Translations under genes and position numbers: made by a program
Assembly (NCBI GenBank): GCA_946187935.1
Contig: CAMHSJ010000002.1
Coordinates: 1-64,000, forward strand
DNA: 64,000 nt
DNA from: an uncultured Clostridia bacterium
GTDB taxonomy: Bacteria > Bacillota > Clostridia > Saccharofermentanales > Saccharofermentanaceae
Direction: 5' to 3'
Notes under the pieces: generated by a model
Databases searched by the model: none
What the model saw: only the letters and a program-made list of their open reading frames with translations
What the model was told of the DNA's origin: nothing
Shown: positions 44,733 to 54,128 of the stretch, in pieces
Layout of the letters: the number at the start of each line of letters is the position of its first letter
Numbering within the stretch: position 1 is the first letter of the stretch

Positions 44733-47700
44733 ATGTATAGGGGACGATCAACAAAAGTTCTATCTGTTCTGTTGTCTTTGATCATTACTGTCTCGGTCCT
44801 GTTATCAGGTCTTTGCCTTAATGAACCTGAGACTGTCAATGCAGCCGGAAACGAGACCTACACTGCAATCGGAGGGTACTCTACGCTGGTCAATATCAAG
44901 GACAGCACCGGATCGACATTCCGCGGATACTGTCTTAACAGCTCAAAGCATTCGTGGTCTGCTGGAGATACTTTTACCGAGATAGACTTTGATTATGACG
45001 GCGATAACTCCGAGTTAGCGGATTATATCAAGAATTATCAGAATGCTGACCTGCTTACTAACATCAAGAGGGTCCTCTATTTCGGATATCCGTATGACCC
45101 GCTTGGACTCATGCAAAGGTATGCTCTGTCTGCTTCGAGTATGAGAGGCCTTACACAGTCTGCAATCTGGCATTACACGAATGGCAGCACCGGTATTACA
45201 GGCTCCTCCAATCAGGCTGCTGCTTATAGAGAACTTATTGATGCCGTTGAGGATGCATCAAGAACAATACCTGACGGGATCGAGATGAAGCTCCTGACTA
45301 CAGGCGATCTGTCTGAGCAGGCAGCAGGAATACTTGTGTTTACTAATTTTCCCACGCACAGCATTACGATCGAAAAGCTGTTCAGGGACGATCTTGGAAC
45401 CCTTACAACACTGGGCGGAGTCCAGTTTGAACTAACATACACGAGAGATTATCAGGATCTTATTCCTGTTCTTCCGTCACTTGGCACTGTGCAGGTCCTG
45501 CAGTACGGCCAGCAGGCGGTCAGTTACTCTTATGATCATTCAAACAACACGATATCTTTTACAACAGTTTCCGGTGAAAATACCGTGATCAATCGAATCC
45601 CTCAGGGCAACTATGTGCTTAGAGAGACATTTGCTCCGAACGCATGTGAGAAGAGAGTTTATTATTTTAAGGTCCTTTCTAATGGTAATGTAGAATCGAT
45701 CATGGAGGATGGCTCTAAGATCACCATAGCTCAATCTAACTGGCAGAGCGTATCAGGAAACACGCTGACGGCTATCAATGCCACTCCGACGCCTACTCCT
45801 ACTCCTGCAGTTATAGATGACATCACATTCATCAAGACTGATCCGAATGGTAATGCTTTGTCCGGCACCACATTTGAACTCCGCCCCCTTAACCATTACT
45901 ATTCAACCAGGCCGGATGTAGACCTTAGCGGTATCACGGTCGAGGGTGCAGATAATGTCATATATTCATCTAACCTGATCACTTTTACGACTAAGGGAGA
46001 GGATATCCATTTTAAGAATGTTCTGCAGGGTTACTATTACCTGAAGGAGATCTCTGCTCCGGATGAGTATAAACTGGCATCGAATTATTACTTCAGGATA
46101 ACCAGCGATGCGAAGGTCGAAAAGCTGTCTTCTTACACCAATACAAGCGGAAGCACTGTCAGCCAGATCAAGATAGTAAACAGCCTTAAGCCGACTCCTA
46201 CGCCGGTAATAGTTACCACAACTCCGGTACCCAGATCCATCTCGCTTTCCAAGGTCATCTGGGGTTCATCTGACCTCCTGGGCGGAGCAGTATTTGAGAT
46301 GTATCCTCTGTACCAGGAAACCCAGACTTTTGACGGACAGACTGTAAATGATATCGATCTGAGCGGAATAACAGTTGACCGTGCAGATGAGATCGAATAC
46401 GATGCTTCTTCAAACAGGATCAAGTTCACGACGATCGAAGGCAATAATGTTGTATTTAACAACGTTCCTGAAGGCTTCTATGTCCTAAAAGAGACATCTG
46501 TTCCGGCAGGGTACGAGAAAGCATACGACTCTTTGATCGTCTATGTAACACCTGATTTAGGAGACGGCCAGCCTCCTGTATGGTATTGTCCGCTTGATAA
46601 CAATGCCTCTACATCAGGTATGTGGCCTGACTATGAGATCATGTATTACAACACGACACCCACGCCTACTATCACTCCGCCTCCTGTCACTTATGACATA
46701 ACCATCAGCAAGAGTGATGGAACGGATCTTGTTCCCGGCGCGACCTTGAAACTCTCTTATACCGGCGTTGGTTCTGTTACTCTTGGCGCAACACAGGGCG
46801 GAGCGCCTGCTTCAGGTGCATCGCAGACAGGCAACAGCATATCTTTTACTACTGTTGACAGTTCTGATACGGTCATAAGCGGTCTTCTTGAAGGTAACTA
46901 TATCCTTACCGAAACGAGCTATCCTCAGGGATATAAGCAAGCGGATGCTATCTACTTCAGCGTGGATTCATCAGGACACATTATCAAGAACGGTAATGAT
47001 ATCGGAACGACAGTAACGATGACTGATGAGAGAGTTCAAGTGTTATCCGCAGGATTTGCGATAAGCAAGCAGATAACCGGAGGAAGTTCAGAGCTGCCCG
47101 GAGCTGTTTTGACCATTAAGAACGCCTCTGGCCAGACAATAGATCTTTCATCGGTAACTGCAACCCAGAATGGTGCTTCTGCTTCAGACTTCACCCCTAA
47201 TAGTGATGAGGTTACTTTCAAGACGGTAGAGAACTATGAGACAGTTATCACAAACCTTCCGGAAGGATCTTACATATTAAGCGAGAGTACGGCTCCTCTT
47301 GGCTTCAATGCTGCTTCAGATATATCTTTCAGTATTGATTCGACAGGAGCTGTGGTAAGCAATGCTCTGGATCCTAACGGCGTTATCGTAATGTACGATT
47401 CCGAGAAGGTTTACTCATTCTCCATAAAAAAGACCGATCCTACTGACGGCTCTTATGTAACTGGCGCAACGCTTGCTCTGTCAAATGCTCAGGGAACTGC
47501 TGCTGACCTGTCTTCTGTTTCGGTAACAGATGCAGCTTCGGGCAGTGTAAATAAGCTTCCGGGTGAAGTATCGTTTAACATCGATTCTTCGAATGTTACC
47601 ATCTCAAATATTCCTGCCGGAACTTATATTCTGTCAGAGACAGCAGCACCTGCGGGATATGAGACAGCAACTGATATTACCATTACGATCGAAAGAGGCG

Positions 47701-48866
47701 GAAACGTCCTGGTAAACGGCACAGATAACGGCGGAAGCACAGTCGCCATGGACGATGCCCCCAAGGCTGCGCTTGGTTTTAACCTTACCAAGATGGATAT
47801 GCAGAACTATGACATCATCGGCGGCGCACTATTTGAGTTAGGTTGTTTAGACAGGAAGGATGCAAATTATACCCATAGAGATCTTTCTCAGGCCGTTGTA
47901 AATAATGCTGCTAGTGTTAATTACGATGCTCAGACCAACACGATCTCTTTCAAGACGATAGCCGAAAGAAAGGTGCTGTTTAACAATCTGTATCCGGGTT
48001 ACTATTACATAACTGAGGTACAGAGTCCTTATGGCTTTGATATGTATCCGGGCTATGAAACGCTCTATTTCCAGATCAAAGCTGACGGTACGCTGCTGAT
48101 GGGTTATTCGATCACACAGATCAATATGACAACATATAACAATACGCGTGATTTCTATGTGCCCAATGTCCGTAATGCGGATTATCAGCGTCAGTCTCCG
48201 ACACCTACGATCAGTGTGGATATCAGTAAAGTTAGGATTGCCGGCAACGGGTATGAAGAGATAGAGGGCGCTACACTTACTCTTACAGGAACAGAGCCGG
48301 GCGGCGGTGCGATCTCGTTCCTTCGCAGCCAGTATTCAGGCTCAGGGACATTCGTTTCTGCAGGCAGCAGCCTCGTATTTGTATCCGGCTCGTCTTCTTC
48401 AACGATAAAAGGACTTGGAGACGGAACATACACACTGACTGAGACAGGTCTTCCGACTTCTTCAGAAGGCGTATACTCCTACGCGACTGAGATAACTTTT
48501 ACCATTGCAAACGGACAGATCACCAGTACCAACATAACGGCAAACAGCGAGAATACTTATACAGCTGCAACAAACAGCAGTAATGCCTTGTTCCGTATGG
48601 TGGATGGCTTTACAGAGAACACGCCTGCACCAACGACGCCTGCCGTAACAGAATCTACCACTCCTCCGCCTACGACACCGGAACCTTCCGCAGAGACAAG
48701 TCCTGCAACAGACAGTTCATCGGGCGATGGGACCAATACCAATACGGTCGTTGCCACGGGAGAATCGTCAGGAGGTTTCAGCATAGCGGGTATTGTCCTA
48801 GTGCTCCTGGCAGGCTGCGTCCTGGTTGAGCGAAGACGGTATAAGAGCAGATCTGAAAACAGATGA
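44733..48866 (+). CDS. Thioester-domain surface adhesin with about eight SpaA/Cna-B-like repeats
   Basis: 1377 residues from the ATG at 44733 (GGGGGAAAAG upstream). A signal peptide ends near VNAA (about 37). The thioester domain has C67 in FRGYCLN and Q142 in TQSAIW, the pair that forms an internal thioester able to bind host amines. About eight prealbumin-like modules follow, each starting with an I.K or ..L.K strand, then GA.F.L, and ending E..YYL.E..AP.GY. Pro/Thr linkers join several. The tail has a P/T/S-rich spacer, VVATGE, a hydrophobic helix and RRRYKSR, a variant sortase signal. No sortase gene is in the window. It probably forms a long stalk on the cell wall. Confidence 0.9.
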   Translation: MYRGRSTKVLSVLLSLIITVSVLLSGLCLNEPETVNAAGNETYTAIGGYSTLVNIKDSTGSTFRGYCLNSSKHSWSAGDTFTEIDFDYDGDNSELADYIKNYQNADLLTNIKRVLYFGYPYDPLGLMQRYALSASSMRGLTQSAIWHYTNGSTGITGSSNQAAAYRELIDAVEDASRTIPDGIEMKLLTTGDLSEQAAGILVFTNFPTHSITIEKLFRDDLGTLTTLGGVQFELTYTRDYQDLIPVLPSLGTVQVLQYGQQAVSYSYDHSNNTISFTTVSGENTVINRIPQGNYVLRETFAPNACEKRVYYFKVLSNGNVESIMEDGSKITIAQSNWQSVSGNTLTAINATPTPTPTPAVIDDITFIKTDPNGNALSGTTFELRPLNHYYSTRPDVDLSGITVEGADNVIYSSNLITFTTKGEDIHFKNVLQGYYYLKEISAPDEYKLASNYYFRITSDAKVEKLSSYTNTSGSTVSQIKIVNSLKPTPTPVIVTTTPVPRSISLSKVIWGSSDLLGGAVFEMYPLYQETQTFDGQTVNDIDLSGITVDRADEIEYDASSNRIKFTTIEGNNVVFNNVPEGFYVLKETSVPAGYEKAYDSLIVYVTPDLGDGQPPVWYCPLDNNASTSGMWPDYEIMYYNTTPTPTITPPPVTYDITISKSDGTDLVPGATLKLSYTGVGSVTLGATQGGAPASGASQTGNSISFTTVDSSDTVISGLLEGNYILTETSYPQGYKQADAIYFSVDSSGHIIKNGNDIGTTVTMTDERVQVLSAGFAISKQITGGSSELPGAVLTIKNASGQTIDLSSVTATQNGASASDFTPNSDEVTFKTVENYETVITNLPEGSYILSESTAPLGFNAASDISFSIDSTGAVVSNALDPNGVIVMYDSEKVYSFSIKKTDPTDGSYVTGATLALSNAQGTAADLSSVSVTDAASGSVNKLPGEVSFNIDSSNVTISNIPAGTYILSETAAPAGYETATDITITIERGGNVLVNGTDNGGSTVAMDDAPKAALGFNLTKMDMQNYDIIGGALFELGCLDRKDANYTHRDLSQAVVNNAASVNYDAQTNTISFKTIAERKVLFNNLYPGYYYITEVQSPYGFDMYPGYETLYFQIKADGTLLMGYSITQINMTTYNNTRDFYVPNVRNADYQRQSPTPTISVDISKVRIAGNGYEEIEGATLTLTGTEPGGGAISFLRSQYSGSGTFVSAGSSLVFVSGSSSSTIKGLGDGTYTLTETGLPTSSEGVYSYATEITFTIANGQITSTNITANSENTYTAATNSSNALFRMVDGFTENTPAPTTPAVTESTTPPPTTPEPSAETSPATDSSSGDGTNTNTVVATGESSGGFSIAGIVLVLLAGCVLVERRRYKSRSENR

Positions 48867-48874
48867 TCCATAAT

Positions 48875-48906
48875 AAGATCCGTGTCAGGCAGGCACGGAT
48901 CTTTTA
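48875..48906 (+). terminator. Adhesin gene terminator
   Basis: AAGATCCGTG pairs with CACGGATCTT around a nine-base loop, followed by a short T-rich stretch. Confidence 0.85.
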
Positions 48907-48933
48907 TTTGCTATTTATTGATATTTTATAGTA

Positions 48934-48983
48934 TTGACGGACTTGTAAACTAATGATAATATTCACGCAGCATCAGAGGATGC
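48934..48983 (+). promoter_or_regulatory. rho promoter and leader hairpin
   Basis: TTGACG (48934-48939), 17-bp spacer, TAATAT (48957-48962). The leader holds GCATC-AGAG-GATGC (48970-48983) followed by GTTTGTTT, which might act as a weak attenuator. The remaining 80 leader bases show no clear structure by eye. Confidence 0.55.
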
Positions 48984-49064
48984 GTTTGTTTAAAAGTTTT
49001 CCGTACACACTTAGATCAGAACGTTAACCATTTAGACAATTAGTATACTTTCAGGTAGGTTTTT

Positions 49065-50774
49065 ATGAGTGAATTAGAGAGCCTGGCATCTAAGAGCGAT
49101 GCTGACCTTGCGCAGATCGCTGTAGCTTTTGGTGATTTTACCGAAGAAGAAGCCGCTACAAAGACCAGAGAAGAATTGATCAGTGCCATATCAGGCAATT
49201 CTGGAGCAAAGCCTTCAGATGAAGAAGTCAAGCCTGCTCCCAAGAAGCGCGGCAGAAAGAAGAAGACAGAGGAAACCCCTGCTGAAGAGAAAGAAGCGAT
49301 CCCTTCTGAATCAAAAGAGCAGGAGCCCTTAAAGGAAGAAGCAAAACCCGCTCCCAAGAAGCGCGGCAGAAAGAAGAAGGCAGAAGAAGAGCCTAAGGAA
49401 GAATCTCAGGAGAAAGCTCCTGCTGCTTCAGAAGAATCTTCTGAAGAGAAGAGTGCTGAGCCTTCAAATACAGAAGAGACTCCTGCGCAGCAGCCTGCAC
49501 GCCATAAGCCGGTCAAGTCAAAGAAGAGGAAACTTTCTTTCGGACCCGGTCAGGATGTTAAGCAGATCGAAGAGACTGAAGATACAGCCGGCCAGACAGA
49601 GGAAGAGGTTCCTGAACAGCCTGTTGAGATCGAGATCGAAGGCGTTCTTTCCATCGGCAATCCCGATAACAACAGAAATGATTACTGCGGCTTTGTTCAC
49701 AGGTTCAATTATCTTCCCGGTGATGAGGATGCATATGTTCCCGGACAGATGATAAAGCGTATGGGCTTAAGGCGCGGTGACTATATCAAGGGTTTTGTTG
49801 CCCCCAAGAGAGGCAAGGACAAGTATGCTCCGTTAAGGCGCGTTGTTTCCGTAAACGGCATCGAGATCGTTGATGACAACTACGAGCCCATCAGGAGAAG
49901 ACCGAAGTTCGAGAGCCTTACGGCTATCTATCCTAATGAGAGGCTTACTCTTGAGACTGAGAAGGAAGATATCTCTCCCAGGATAATCGACTTATTCTCG
50001 CCAATAGGCAAAGGCCAGAGAGGTATGATCGTATCTCCGCCTAAGGCAGGTAAGACCATCCTTCTGCAGAAGGTCGCAAATTCCATTACAGCTAATAACC
50101 CTAACTGTGAGCTTATCGTTCTTCTCATCGACGAGCGTCCTGAGGAAGTTACCGACATGCAGCGCAATATCAAGGGTGAAGTGGTATATTCAACATTCGA
50201 CAAGAGACCTGAAAACCATGTAAGGGTCACTGAGCTCGTCTTGGAGAGAGCCATGCGTCTTGTCGAGCTCGGCAAGGATGTAGTCATTCTCTTGGACTCC
50301 ATGACGAGACTTGCAAGAGCATATAACCTTACGATCAATCCCACGGGAAGGACCTTGTCAGGCGGTCTCGATCCGGGATCACTCTATGGCCCTAAGCGTT
50401 TCTTCGGTGCCGCACGTAATATCGAGTTCGGCGGAAGTCTTACGATCCTTGCAACGGCGCTCATCGAGACCGGCTCGAGAATGGACGAAGTCATTTTCGA
50501 GGAGTTCAAGGGTACGGGCAACATGGAAGTCACGCTCGACCGCAAGCTTGCTGACAGACGTGTATTCCCGGCTATCGCCGTCGATAAGTCCGGTACGAGA
50601 AGGGAAGACCTGCTCCTGTCCCAGGAAGAGCTCGACGCTGTCTGGCTCATCAGGAGAAGGATCGCCGATGCGGACACTATCTCCGCTACCCAGGCTGTCA
50701 TCAGTTTCATGGAGAAGACCTCATCCAACAGGTCGTTTATCCTGTCCGTAAAGAAATCTTTTGCAGCTGATTGA
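49065..50774 (+). CDS. rho: Transcription termination factor Rho with a charged N-terminal extension
   Basis: 569 residues, about 150 more than E. coli Rho. The RNA-dependent helicase core is complete: RNA-binding domain ([20 protein letters not shown]), Walker [13 protein letters not shown] (about 324), Walker [17 protein letters not shown], and the R-loop ([15 protein letters not shown]). Residues 45-190 are a disordered, Glu/Lys/Pro-rich insertion with two copies of [12 protein letters not shown], an AT-hook-like motif. Long disordered inserts are known in Rho of several Gram-positives and can alter RNA binding or cause phase separation. rpmE follows; the -35 box of its promoter overlaps the rho stop codon. 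Confidence 0.95.
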   Translation: MSELESLASKSDADLAQIAVAFGDFTEEEAATKTREELISAISGNSGAKPSDEEVKPAPKKRGRKKKTEETPAEEKEAIPSESKEQEPLKEEAKPAPKKRGRKKKAEEEPKEESQEKAPAASEESSEEKSAEPSNTEETPAQQPARHKPVKSKKRKLSFGPGQDVKQIEETEDTAGQTEEEVPEQPVEIEIEGVLSIGNPDNNRNDYCGFVHRFNYLPGDEDAYVPGQMIKRMGLRRGDYIKGFVAPKRGKDKYAPLRRVVSVNGIEIVDDNYEPIRRRPKFESLTAIYPNERLTLETEKEDISPRIIDLFSPIGKGQRGMIVSPPKAGKTILLQKVANSITANNPNCELIVLLIDERPEEVTDMQRNIKGEVVYSTFDKRPENHVRVTELVLERAMRLVELGKDVVILLDSMTRLARAYNLTINPTGRTLSGGLDPGSLYGPKRFFGAARNIEFGGSLTILATALIETGSRMDEVIFEEFKGTGNMEVTLDRKLADRRVFPAIAVDKSGTRREDLLLSQEELDAVWLIRRRIADADTISATQAVISFMEKTSSNRSFILSVKKSFAAD

Positions 50775-50799
50775 CAAGCACGGACTAAAAAGGTAATAT
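50771..50799 (+). promoter_or_regulatory. rpmE promoter overlapping the end of rho
   Basis: TTGACA (50771-50776), 17-bp spacer, TAATAT (50794-50799). The -35 includes the TGA stop of rho. The leader (about 50806-50876) contains GTGGCATCAG...GCGCCATAT, a possible L31-leader fold. Confidence 0.75.
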
Positions 50800-50876
50800 A
50801 GCAAGGCTAACGAAGTCCGGTATGGCATACGTGGCATCAGATTACGCGCCATATCTTTGATTGAGAGGTGAAAGAA

Positions 50877-51080
50877 ATGAAAGAAGGAATTCATCCTACA
50901 ACGCATCTGGTAACAGTAAAGTGCGCTTGCGGAGCTACCTTTGAGACTCTTTCTACTAAGGAAGACTTAAGAGTAGACATCTGCTCCAACTGCCACCCGT
51001 TCTACACAGGTAAGCAGAAGCTCGTTGATACTGGCGGACGTGTTGACAAGTTCAAGAGAAGAATGGAAGCAAAGGCTTAA
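50877..51080 (+). CDS. rpmE: Ribosomal protein L31, zinc-binding form
   Basis: 67 residues ([22 protein letters not shown]). Cysteines in CAC and CSNC give the C+ form that binds zinc. The start at 50877 is preferred to an in-frame GTG nine bases upstream because GAGAGG then sits at the right distance. rho before and DUF1385-prmC after is the common Firmicutes order. Confidence 0.95.
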   Translation: MKEGIHPTTHLVTVKCACGATFETLSTKEDLRVDICSNCHPFYTGKQKLVDTGGRVDKFKRRMEAKA

Positions 51081-51109
51081 TTTGCAGCTTTTCTTAAAAG
51101 AACGATACA

Positions 51110-51139
51110 GAGGTTGCCTGACAGGGTAACCTCTTTTTT
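51110..51139 (+). terminator. rpmE terminator
   Basis: GAGGTTGCC pairs with GGTAACCTC with one wobble pair and a six-base loop, followed by six T. Confidence 0.9.
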
Positions 51140-51213
51140 ATGGTAAAATGCACCTGAAAGAACATTTAACAGCTGCTATAGGCTCAGCAGGATGGTAAGA
51201 GGATATCAGACTG

Positions 51214-51714
51214 ATGAATAAGAAAGCTTTAAGCATAGCCCTGATCGTGTTTATGGCACTGTCAATGTGCGGCTGTTTTTTGTTTAAACCGACTAAGCTT
51301 AAGACAACGCTTACTACTGAGTATTCAGATAGCGATGTAGTGTCGGTTACCTGCTTTTACAGGGATCCGCATGCAAAGGGCGGGTATACTTTTGAGAGAT
51401 TGCCTGATGACAGGCTGGAAGGATTCCTTGATGAGATAAACTCTTATCAGCTTATGGAACATTTTGGCCATACGGATTATTTCTGGGGCGGACAATTCGG
51501 CATAGAGATGGAGTTGTCTGACGGTACTTACTTAAGATACGATGGCACGATGCTTGAACACAGCAGGACTTCTTTTAAAGAAGATCCGGCCCATGACGAT
51601 CAGATCGATCATGGTTTTATCGAAGTAGACGGTGTCGTTTTCTGGGACAGGATGGCTGAGTATTTTTCTCTGGTTGCTGACAACAGGACCGACATCTTTA
51701 CCAGGGAATACTGA
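51214..51714 (+). CDS. Small predicted lipoprotein
   Basis: 166 residues. The signal peptide MNKKALSIALIVFMALSMCGC ends in a lipobox-like MCGC, so the protein is probably anchored by a lipidated Cys at residue 21. The mature part is about 145 residues with no family I recognise. Its signal sequence resembles that of the lipoprotein at 55199 (MALSMxGC in both), suggesting a shared origin for the signal part only. A GAGG stands about ten bases before the ATG. An AGGCA/TGCCT hairpin follows the stop. Confidence 0.75.
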   Translation: MNKKALSIALIVFMALSMCGCFLFKPTKLKTTLTTEYSDSDVVSVTCFYRDPHAKGGYTFERLPDDRLEGFLDEINSYQLMEHFGHTDYFWGGQFGIEMELSDGTYLRYDGTMLEHSRTSFKEDPAHDDQIDHGFIEVDGVVFWDRMAEYFSLVADNRTDIFTREY

Positions 51715-51752
51715 TAAGTCTCAGGCAGTTTGATTGCCTAACTATTACATCA

Positions 51753-51788
51753 GACTGTAATATCAGTCATAAGAATAAATGTTATAAT
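51753..51788. promoter_or_regulatory. Palindrome and -10 box upstream of DUF1385
   Basis: GACTG-TAATAT-CAGTC (51753-51768) is a perfect 5-bp-arm inverted repeat just upstream of TATAAT (51783-51788). The repeat would lie over the -35 region, so it may be an operator. No good -35 box is seen. Confidence 0.4.
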
Positions 51789-51829
51789 TGCCGTGAAAGG
51801 TCATTTCTTTTTCTTTATTAGGAGGAATT

Positions 51830-52891
51830 ATGTCTGAGAACCAGATAGAAGAGATAAATGTCGCTTCCGGCGAAGACCTCCCTGAGGTCAAACAGGACAA
51901 GGCTGAACAAAACGGTATAAAGCCCGAGATAAAGAAGACCACGATAGGCGGCCAGGCCCTTATCGAGGGTGTCATGATGGTAGGCCCTAACAGGACCTGC
52001 ATTGCAGTCAGGAAGGGCGACGGCACGATCCATGTCGAAGAAGTCAAGCAGGATGAGAGAGTCTCTTATTTTGAGACTGTTCCTTTTATCAGAGGCTGCA
52101 TCAGGTTCTATAAGATGCTCGTAACGGGAACAGGCGCACTCATGAAGTCTGCCGATCTCTCTGAAGAGGGCAGGGAATACAAGAAGGAAGATGCCGACAA
52201 GAAGGCGTCAAGACTCGATAACTTCCTTACCAGGCACTATAACCTCATGATCACGATCTCTGCTGTTCTGGGTATCCTTTTGAGCGTAGGTCTGTTTATC
52301 CTGCTCCCGAGACTCATAGTTGATGTCGGAGCTAAGTTCATACCCGACGATCTGATGCAGACCAAGTGGATGTCTGTCGTCCTCAATCTCGTTGAGGGTA
52401 TCTTAAGACTCTTGTTCTTCCTTCTGTATCTTACCAATGCGTCCAGGCTTCCCGATATCAAGAGGGTATGGCGTTACCACGGCGCTGAGCACAAGACCAT
52501 TGCCTGCTACGAGGCAGGTGAGCCGCTTACTGTCGAGAACGTCCTTAAGTACACGAGATTCCATCCCCGCTGCGGTACTTCATTCATGTTCATAGTGCTT
52601 GCGATCTCGATCCTGATCTATACGGTAATAGGCATAATCACAGGCAACCAGAGCATGCTGTTTAACCTCCTTGTCAGGCTCATCGCAGTACCTTTCATCT
52701 GCGGCATCTCGTTTGAGATCCTGAGGTTCGTCGGAAGGCACGACAACAACAAGTTCTGGCATCTGTTCGCAAAGCCGGGTCTCTGGCTGCAGCGCTTTAC
52801 CACAGAAGAGCCTGACGGTCCTATCTGCGAGGTTGCTATAGCATCGATGCTGGCGGTCATCCCCGAGAATCAAGAAGATGACAAGTGGTGA
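51830..52891 (+). CDS. DUF1385 family membrane protein
   Basis: 353 residues. An acidic N-terminus is followed by the DUF1385 signature IGGQALIEGVMMVGPNRTCIAVRK. Four or so transmembrane helices span about 145-290, with the conserved polar run WRYHGAEHKTIACYEAGEPLT and HPRCGTSFMF between them. It is co-localised with prmC in most Firmicutes, but its function is unknown. AGGAGG stands four bases before ATG. Its last 14 bases overlap prmC. Confidence 0.9.
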   Translation: MSENQIEEINVASGEDLPEVKQDKAEQNGIKPEIKKTTIGGQALIEGVMMVGPNRTCIAVRKGDGTIHVEEVKQDERVSYFETVPFIRGCIRFYKMLVTGTGALMKSADLSEEGREYKKEDADKKASRLDNFLTRHYNLMITISAVLGILLSVGLFILLPRLIVDVGAKFIPDDLMQTKWMSVVLNLVEGILRLLFFLLYLTNASRLPDIKRVWRYHGAEHKTIACYEAGEPLTVENVLKYTRFHPRCGTSFMFIVLAISILIYTVIGIITGNQSMLFNLLVRLIAVPFICGISFEILRFVGRHDNNKFWHLFAKPGLWLQRFTTEEPDGPICEVAIASMLAVIPENQEDDKW

Positions 52892-53729
52892 TAACAAGAT
52901 CTGTCAAATGCTTCTTGAAGCAGGAGACGAGGAAGCGTTATTAGACAGCAGACTTCTTATTGAAGAATTACATGGAGAGGCTTTGCTTACGGCCGCCAAA
53001 AGGCGGGCAGAAGGTGAGCCTCTTGCTTATATCTTAGGTCACAGACATTTCTACAAAGAAGACTACAAGGTTACGCCTGCAGTTCTTATCCCCAGGCCGG
53101 ACAGTGAACTCCTGGTGGAATCAGCTCTCATGTTCTCAGGCGCTCTTGATATCCCCACGGGCGATGTCCTCAATATCCGCGTGAGCGAAAAGAAGGACTC
53201 CGTTCGTTTCGCGGATCTCTGCACCGGCAGCGGATGTGTCGGGATCTCAGTGTTTAATGAACTTATCAGGAAAGGGATCAAGGCAACAGCGATCCTTACT
53301 GATATTTCCGATGAAGCGATCGCAGTTGCAAAGGAAAACATCGCTTCGCAGTCTTTGGCGGAAGGCTTAACCATAATCAGGAACGATATCCTGAAGGGCA
53401 GTCTTGATCTTAAAGATCTTGATCTTGTTACTGCCAATCCGCCTTATATCAGCGATGCCGAGATGAAAGAGTTAGGCAGGGATGTTTCTCTTTTCGAGCC
53501 GCATCTTGCATTAATGGCTGATATGGACGGCCTGGAGTTTTATCCTCATGTCTTTACCAAGGCATATAAGGCGCTTAGGAATGGTGGTATGATCTTTGCA
53601 GAGCACGGTTATCTTCAGGGCGAGGCAGTAAGAAAGATCGCCATGGAAGCAGGTTTTACTGATGTCATGACCCTTAAGGATTACGGCGGAAACGAAAGAG
53701 TAACAGCAGGGAGAAAACATGCCGGGTAA
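52878..53729 (+). CDS. prmC: Peptide chain release factor N5-glutamine methyltransferase
   Basis: 283 residues. An N-terminal helical domain recognises the release factor; the Rossmann domain has FADLCTGSGCVGISV for S-adenosylmethionine and the catalytic TANPPYI. It methylates the GGQ glutamine of RF1 and RF2 and so raises termination efficiency. prfA, its usual neighbour, is not next to it here. The gene overlaps DUF1385 by 14 bases and DUF951 by 11, which implies tight translational coupling. Confidence 0.95.
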   Translation: MTSGDNKICQMLLEAGDEEALLDSRLLIEELHGEALLTAAKRRAEGEPLAYILGHRHFYKEDYKVTPAVLIPRPDSELLVESALMFSGALDIPTGDVLNIRVSEKKDSVRFADLCTGSGCVGISVFNELIRKGIKATAILTDISDEAIAVAKENIASQSLAEGLTIIRNDILKGSLDLKDLDLVTANPPYISDAEMKELGRDVSLFEPHLALMADMDGLEFYPHVFTKAYKALRNGGMIFAEHGYLQGEAVRKIAMEAGFTDVMTLKDYGGNERVTAGRKHAG

Positions 53730-53922
53730 ATTCTACAGATACAAGTTCTCTGAAGGTGAGAAGCTGAGACTTAAGAAAAAGCACCCTTGCGGCAGCAATA
53801 TCTGGGAAGTCATGTCTTTGGGATCTGATATCAAGCTCAGATGCCAGGGATGCTCTCATATTGCGATAATGAAGAGAGAAGCGCTGGAGAAGGCTGTTAC
53901 TGCAATAGTGAATGAGCCTTGA
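53719..53922 (+). CDS. DUF951 family small protein
   Basis: 67 residues with LRLKKKHPCGSNIWEVMSLGSDIKLRCQGCSH, the DUF951 pattern of one Cys in HPCG and a CxGC pair, which may bind metal or nucleic acid. The function is unknown. It overlaps the end of prmC by 11 bases and shares its operon. A repeat block follows instead of a typical terminator. Confidence 0.88.
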   Translation: MPGKFYRYKFSEGEKLRLKKKHPCGSNIWEVMSLGSDIKLRCQGCSHIAIMKREALEKAVTAIVNEP

Positions 53923-53935
53923 GGCTTTATTTGAG

Positions 53936-54113
53936 AATTCTGCAAATGATTCCAACTCTTTAGGTCAGTTATATTGAATCTATGTTAGAAACATGGATTA
54001 TTCAACAGAATATTCCATATAGTTGGGATGCTTTTGTAGAATTTCAGCTGAAATCTCAGATTATTCAACAAATAGTGCCCGTAATGTAGGAATCTTTTGT
54101 TGAATGCTATTCC
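53936..54113. repeat. Intergenic repeat block C: three units of 63 bp
   Basis: TTGAAT, TAGAAT and TTGAAT begin at 53974, 54037 and 54100, exactly 63 bases apart. ATTCAA lies at 54000 and 54063, also 63 apart and 26 bases after each. The 44-base core 53936-53979 matches block A at about 36 positions. In the first unit TTGAAT..TATGTT and AACATGG..ATTCAA can pair into a hairpin. The block fills the gap between convergent DUF951 and VOC genes. Confidence 0.65.
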
Positions 54114-54128
54114 TGAAAAGCCTGAATC

